From: an uncultured Lachnospiraceae bacterium
Lineage (GTDB): Bacteria > Bacillota > Clostridia > Lachnospirales > Lachnospiraceae
Assembly (NCBI GenBank): GCA_945787485.1
Contig: CALZHV010000068.1
Coordinates: 1 to 10,213 of the forward strand
Reading direction: 5' to 3'
DNA length: 10,213 nt
Part shown: one piece after another, positions 7,047 through 10,213 of the stretch
Numbering within the stretch: position 1 is the stretch's first letter
Layout: the number at the start of each line of letters is the position of its first letter
Program-made: the position numbers and the translations under genes
Notes under the pieces: generated by a model
Seen by the model: the letters and a program-made list of their open reading frames with translations, nothing else
Database searches by the model: none
What the model was told of the DNA's origin: nothing

Positions 7047-8178
7047 TTTTCGATTAGGTTTAAATTCATTGAAAGTTAAATATAAGGGTAGAAATGTAGG
7101 CTTATTGGCAATTACAAAGGATAAGAAAGTGGCATTTTCCTATGATGAAGATTGGCTAAAGAATGGATTTTCAATAAGTCCTTTTTCGTTGCCATTAGAA
7201 AACAAGGTGTTTGTTCCTGCTAATTATAATTTTGAAGGTTTATTTGGAGTTTTTGCAGATAGCCTGCCTGATGCATGGGGAAAGCTTTTGGTAGACAGAA
7301 TGTTGCAGGAGAATGGTCTGGGCAATGATGTGACAGTTTTAGACAGATTGGCTTTGGTTGGTGTTAATGGTATGGGGGCTTTAGAATATGAGCCTAATTA
7401 TGAATTTGAAGGTTCGAAAGAAATATATGATTTAGATTATCTTTCTAAAGAATGTCAAAAAATACTCCTAACTGAATACTCAAAAGATTTGGATATGCTA
7501 TATCGTTTGGGCGGTAGTAGTGGTGGTGCAAGACCTAAAATATTGACTACTTATGAGGGCAAAGACTGGCTTATTAAATTCCCAGCACATGTAGATTCAA
7601 AGAATATAGGGCAAATGGAATACGATTATTCAAAATGTGCAATGAAATGCGGGATTACAATGACAGAGACCAGATTGTTTTCCTCTGACTTGTGTTCTGG
7701 TTATTTTGGAACGGTACGTTTTGACAGAATTGTGGAAAATGATAAAAAGCATAAGGTGCATATGGCAACAGCTGCGGCATTGTTAGAGGCGGATTTTCGT
7801 GTACCATGTATGGATTATCATACGCTTATGAAATTGACAAGAGTTTTAACACGGGAAAATAAATCAGAAGTAGAAAATATGTATAGAAGAATGTGTTTTA
7901 ACATATTTGCTCATAATAGGGATGACCATGCAAAGAACTTTACTTTTCTTTATGATGAAGGTGAGGATAGATGGCATTTGAGCCCTGCATACGATTTGAC
8001 TTACAGCAATACTTATTATGGAGAACATACAACTTCTGTGGATGGTAATGGTAAGAACCCGAGCGAAAAGGAAATTGTAAATGTAGGTATGCAGGCGGGT
8101 ATGAAAAAACAAAACTGTCTAGGAATAATAGAAGACATTAAAGCTATTGTTCATCAGGAATTGGGAAAGTATCTATAG
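7033..8178 (+). CDS. hipA: HipA-family serine/threonine kinase toxin
   Basis: HipA proteins are atypical kinases; E. coli HipA phosphorylates glutamyl-tRNA synthetase, halts translation and promotes persistence. Here 381 residues (E. coli HipA 440). The N-terminal subdomain covers about 12-120 (FGVFADSLPDAWGKLLVDR at 71-89, GMGALEYEP at 113-121). The kinase core has the glycine-rich loop GGSSGGARPK at 160-169, Lys182 in LIKFP, NRDDHAKNF at 295-303 and PAYDLTY at 318-324. By ungapped alignment of the loops from memory, Ser162 matches the regulatory Ser150, Asp297 matches Asp309 and Asp321 matches Asp332 of E. coli HipA, so the enzyme looks active. AGGAGG at 7021-7026 serves the ATG, which lies within the antitoxin gene. 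The target is unknown; GltX is only the best-known precedent. No truncation or frameshift is seen. Confidence 0.92.
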   Translation: MNRNNFRLGLNSLKVKYKGRNVGLLAITKDKKVAFSYDEDWLKNGFSISPFSLPLENKVFVPANYNFEGLFGVFADSLPDAWGKLLVDRMLQENGLGNDVTVLDRLALVGVNGMGALEYEPNYEFEGSKEIYDLDYLSKECQKILLTEYSKDLDMLYRLGGSSGGARPKILTTYEGKDWLIKFPAHVDSKNIGQMEYDYSKCAMKCGITMTETRLFSSDLCSGYFGTVRFDRIVENDKKHKVHMATAAALLEADFRVPCMDYHTLMKLTRVLTRENKSEVENMYRRMCFNIFAHNRDDHAKNFTFLYDEGEDRWHLSPAYDLTYSNTYYGEHTTSVDGNGKNPSEKEIVNVGMQAGMKKQNCLGIIEDIKAIVHQELGKYL

Positions 8179-8195
8179 AAAAATATAATAAAATA
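8179..8195 (+). repeat. Right copy of 17-bp direct repeat flanking the hipBA module
   Basis: Identical to 6684-6700. It begins at the first base after the hipA TAG stop (8176-8178). The two copies are offset by 1495 bases and enclose precisely the promoter, antitoxin and kinase. Confidence 0.7.
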
Positions 8196-8202
8196 TTACA
8201 CA

Positions 8203-8238
8203 TAAAAGCCATGGCGAGATGTATCGCTATGCCTCTTA
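8203..8238 (+). terminator. Hairpin after hipA, possible terminator
   Basis: CATGGCGA (8210-8217) pairs with TCGCTATG (8224-8231) with one G-U pair around a 6-base loop, and the stem extends outward with mismatches to 8203/8238. The T-rich tract starts only at 8250, about 12 bases past the extended stem, so this is not a textbook intrinsic terminator. It is still the only stable hairpin between hipA and the next gene. Confidence 0.4.
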
Positions 8239-8249
8239 AAATTGTAGAA

Positions 8250-8297
8250 TTTTTCTTATTCTTTTTCTTATTCTTTTTCTTATTCTTTTTCTTATTC
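8250..8297 (+). repeat. 12-bp tandem repeat, four perfect copies
   Basis: Unit TTTTTCTTATTC at 8250-8261, 8262-8273, 8274-8285 and 8286-8297, followed by a broken start of a fifth. There are no mismatches among the copies, which suggests recent expansion or active slippage. The array is pyrimidine-rich on the plus strand, non-coding, and ends 5 bases before the -35 element at 8303. Confidence 0.95.
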
Positions 8298-8302
8298 TTA
8301 CA

Positions 8303-8331
8303 TTGCCATATACAATTATGTGATGTATAAT
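8303..8331 (+). promoter_or_regulatory. Sigma-A promoter for the membrane protein and prfC
   Basis: TTGCCA (8303-8308; one mismatch to TTGACA), 17-base spacer, perfect TATAAT (8326-8331). Start of transcription expected near 8338, giving a leader of about 55 bases. The T-rich 12-bp repeats sit directly upstream, in the position of an UP element. Confidence 0.72.
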
Positions 8332-8382
8332 TACTGTGTGTTTTTATGTGAAAAATTGATAATAATATTTTAAAGCATCTGT

Positions 8383-8387
8383 GGAGG
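8383..8387 (+). promoter_or_regulatory. Ribosome-binding site that sets the start of the membrane protein
   Basis: GGAGG is followed 5 bases later by ATG at 8393. An in-frame GTG at 8381 overlaps the site itself and has no ribosome-binding site of its own, so the ATG is chosen; this shortens the longest frame by four residues. Confidence 0.85.
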
Positions 8388-8392
8388 AAATA

Positions 8393-9784
8393 ATGGATTT
8401 ATTAAAACACATATATCTAAAAGATAGAAAAATGATTCGTGTGATGGCTGTACTAATTGCATTTATGACTGCAATGACGGTATTTCAATGTACGGCATCA
8501 AGCTCGTATGGCTCAAACGGAATTCATAAATCGGCGGAAGATGCAGAAGTAACGTTGTTAGACAATATGGAATTATATGCAGGTATTTTTACTACTTCGG
8601 TACAGGGCTCTGTAAATCCTACTGCCACCTTGGCATTGTTGTCGGTTATAGGTGCTTTTGAGAATATGGAACTGTTTTTCCCTGAATGGGAATGGGGCGT
8701 TAAGGTTGGAAATACATTTGAAAGGATGCCAATATTAAGGCAGATGAAGTCAACACCGGTTGCCAATCCGTTTGCCGCTGTATTGCTTGTTATTGTTGCA
8801 ATAACAATGATTGCGGTTCATTGCTTCAAGGCTTCAAAGCTTGTTTCTAACGTGACGTTGGATAAAATTGAAATGTGGGGCGGTGTGATAGCCATGGTAT
8901 GTATGACACTGCTTCCGCTTTTTAGATTTTCAGTAGTATCAAGCGCATCAGATGGCGATGATAAGGTTACATATATTAAATGGACAACATTGATTGCTAC
9001 AATTATTATTGCACTTATTGTGCTTGTTATTGATGTAATTATATATTTGTGCGTCTACGGCTGTATTGATGCACTTGAATTTATCGCAGCTACACTTCCG
9101 ATACCGGGAAGTAATCTGATAGTTGAATTGATACGTATGATTATTCATGGCTTGCTCGTATTTCTTCAGATTTTACAGGTTTTAGTGCCGGTTTTGGCAC
9201 CTGTAATATTGGCTGTAACGATTATAGTAAGCATTGTAATAGCTATAGTGGCATGTGTAATTTTCTCAAAGCTAAACAAGGTTACTAAATATGGAGGATA
9301 CATTTACGCAAGACCTTTTATAAGAAAATTATTTAAAAAGAATGAGGTAACTCCGCTTGTACACAAAAAATATCCTAGAAGAGCGAGAAAAAAATTTCCG
9401 GATACACAAATGGCAATTCCTATTTTTCCGTTAGTAAAAATGGACAGGTATGTCAAAAAACAGCAGATTATGTGGCTTATTATGGATAACAACCAGCCTT
9501 ATCTGCTACTTGTAAAATGGTTTAGGAAAATCAGAAAAATATCACTTTATGAATACAATAAAGACCATGGTTATTTATTTATGAAACCGGAAAAGAAATA
9601 CATAAAGCTTATTTCTCAGGACGGACAGGTTTCGTTTGCAATAAGCAATGAATATAAGGAACAGTGGCAGAAAATTTCAAGCATTACAGGTGTGTATGTG
9701 ATTGAAGAAAAGATAGAAGATAATACTGAATATGAATATAAAAAAGGTGCAGGTATGCATTACAATTATGGCGCCTGGAATTAG
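8393..9784 (+). CDS. Unrecognised polytopic membrane protein with basic cytoplasmic tail
   Basis: 463 residues; I do not recognise the family. By eye there are about six hydrophobic segments: 15-32, 126-145, 161-183, 198-226, 241-262 and 264-292. The positive-inside rule (KHIYLKDRK before the first; acidic DGDD in the loop at 184-197; highly basic 293-336) predicts both ends inside. The external loop at 35-125 is about 90 residues and rich in aromatics near 96-110. The C-terminal part, about 300-463, is soluble, starting with a Lys/Arg-rich stretch (KKYPRRARKKFP) and followed by a beta-like region (YLLLVKWFRKIRKISLYEY). FQC at 31-33 is not a proper lipobox. It has its own promoter and lies 15 bases before prfC, so both are probably co-transcribed. 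No catalytic motif is visible, and no function is proposed. Confidence 0.85.
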   Translation: MDLLKHIYLKDRKMIRVMAVLIAFMTAMTVFQCTASSSYGSNGIHKSAEDAEVTLLDNMELYAGIFTTSVQGSVNPTATLALLSVIGAFENMELFFPEWEWGVKVGNTFERMPILRQMKSTPVANPFAAVLLVIVAITMIAVHCFKASKLVSNVTLDKIEMWGGVIAMVCMTLLPLFRFSVVSSASDGDDKVTYIKWTTLIATIIIALIVLVIDVIIYLCVYGCIDALEFIAATLPIPGSNLIVELIRMIIHGLLVFLQILQVLVPVLAPVILAVTIIVSIVIAIVACVIFSKLNKVTKYGGYIYARPFIRKLFKKNEVTPLVHKKYPRRARKKFPDTQMAIPIFPLVKMDRYVKKQQIMWLIMDNNQPYLLLVKWFRKIRKISLYEYNKDHGYLFMKPEKKYIKLISQDGQVSFAISNEYKEQWQKISSITGVYVIEEKIEDNTEYEYKKGAGMHYNYGAWN

Positions 9785-9799
9785 TAACCGGAGGATTAT

Positions 9800-10213
9800 A
9801 TGTCAGAAAATTTAAAACAACAGATTGAGAAGAGAAGAACATTTGCTATTATCTCGCATCCCGATGCAGGTAAAACAACTCTTACAGAGAAGTTTTTGCT
9901 GTATGGAGGTGCTATAAATACTGCAGGCTCGGTAAAGGGAAAGGCAAATTCTAAATATGCTGTATCAGACTGGATGGGTATAGAGAAGGAAAGAGGTATT
10001 TCTGTAACATCTTCAGTTTTGCAGTTTAATTATGATTATTACTGTATCAATATTCTTGATACTCCGGGACATCAGGATTTCTCAGAGGATACATACAGAA
10101 CATTGATGGCTGCGGATTCAGCGGTAATGGTAATTGATGGAGCTAAGGGTGTTGAGCCACAGACTAGAAAGTTATTTAAGGTTTGTGTTATGAGACATAT
10201 CCCTATCTTTACA
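9800..10213 (+). CDS. prfC: Peptide chain release factor 3 (RF3), 3' end missing
   Basis: Translational GTPase that releases RF1/RF2 from the ribosome after peptide hydrolysis. The first 138 codons are visible and the frame runs off the window; full RF3 is about 530 residues. Seen: [20 protein letters not shown] with the G1 P-loop at 19-26, [17 protein letters not shown] (56-72) with the switch I Thr, and the G3 motif DTPGH at 87-91 continuing into [10 protein letters not shown] and [18 protein letters not shown]. The SDWM...RGISVTSS block separates RF3 from EF-G. Gln follows DTPGH where E. coli has Glu; probably a lineage difference. GGAGG at 9790-9794 lies 5 bases before the ATG, and the gap to the upstream membrane-protein gene is 15 bases. 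Confidence 0.96.
   Translation, partial: MSENLKQQIEKRRTFAIISHPDAGKTTLTEKFLLYGGAINTAGSVKGKANSKYAVSDWMGIEKERGISVTSSVLQFNYDYYCINILDTPGHQDFSEDTYRTLMAADSAVMVIDGAKGVEPQTRKLFKVCVMRHIPIFT

Noticed and set aside
8250..8297. 12-bp repeat array read as a small CRISPR
   Set aside because: The units are directly contiguous with no spacers and too short for CRISPR repeats; it is a simple tandem repeat.
8486..8491. Lipoprotein signal at FQC in the membrane protein
   Set aside because: The residues before Cys (VFQ) do not fit the Leu-[Ala/Ser/Thr]-[Gly/Ala]-Cys lipobox, so a transmembrane anchor is more likely.

Overview
The window is an A+T-rich, fully plus-strand stretch of a low-GC Clostridia chromosome. 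It is most like Lachnospiraceae or a close relative; this is inferred from gene order, strong GGAGG ribosome-binding sites and the presence of a SpoIVB-type sporulation protease. Nothing in the sequence fixes the genus.

Region 1 (1-5458) is a tight housekeeping operon: dxs (5' end outside the window), tlyA, nadK, argR and recN. Gaps are 3 to 23 bases, with one 8-base overlap (tlyA/nadK), and the unit is closed by a perfect 12-bp stem terminator. It carries isoprenoid precursor synthesis, an S4-domain rRNA methyltransferase/hemolysin-family protein, NADP synthesis, the arginine regulator and the RecN repair ATPase. Region 2 (5452-6565) is spoIVB, the S55-family serine peptidase that signals from forespore to mother cell; it lies just past the terminator behind a 15-bp tandem repeat. 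In most spore-forming Firmicutes spo0A comes next. Here it does not.

Region 3 (6566-8195) is instead a self-contained two-gene module: a near-consensus sigma-A promoter, a 92-residue HTH protein (HipB-like antitoxin) and a HipA-family Ser/Thr kinase with all recognisable catalytic residues. The module is bracketed by a perfect 17-bp direct repeat (6684-6700 and 8179-8195). The left copy abuts the promoter and the right copy begins at the first base after the hipA stop. This is the strongest sign of a discrete inserted or excisable cassette in the window.

Region 4 (8196-10213) has a hairpin, four perfect copies of a 12-bp pyrimidine-rich repeat directly upstream of a good sigma-A promoter, an unrecognised polytopic membrane protein with a basic cytoplasmic C-terminal domain, and the first 138 codons of prfC (release factor RF3), 15 bases downstream of it.

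No tRNA, rRNA, CRISPR array, transposase or recombinase gene was seen. No gene-free stretch exceeds 300 bases; the three longest gaps (5370-5503, 6566-6767, 8179-8392) are described through their features.
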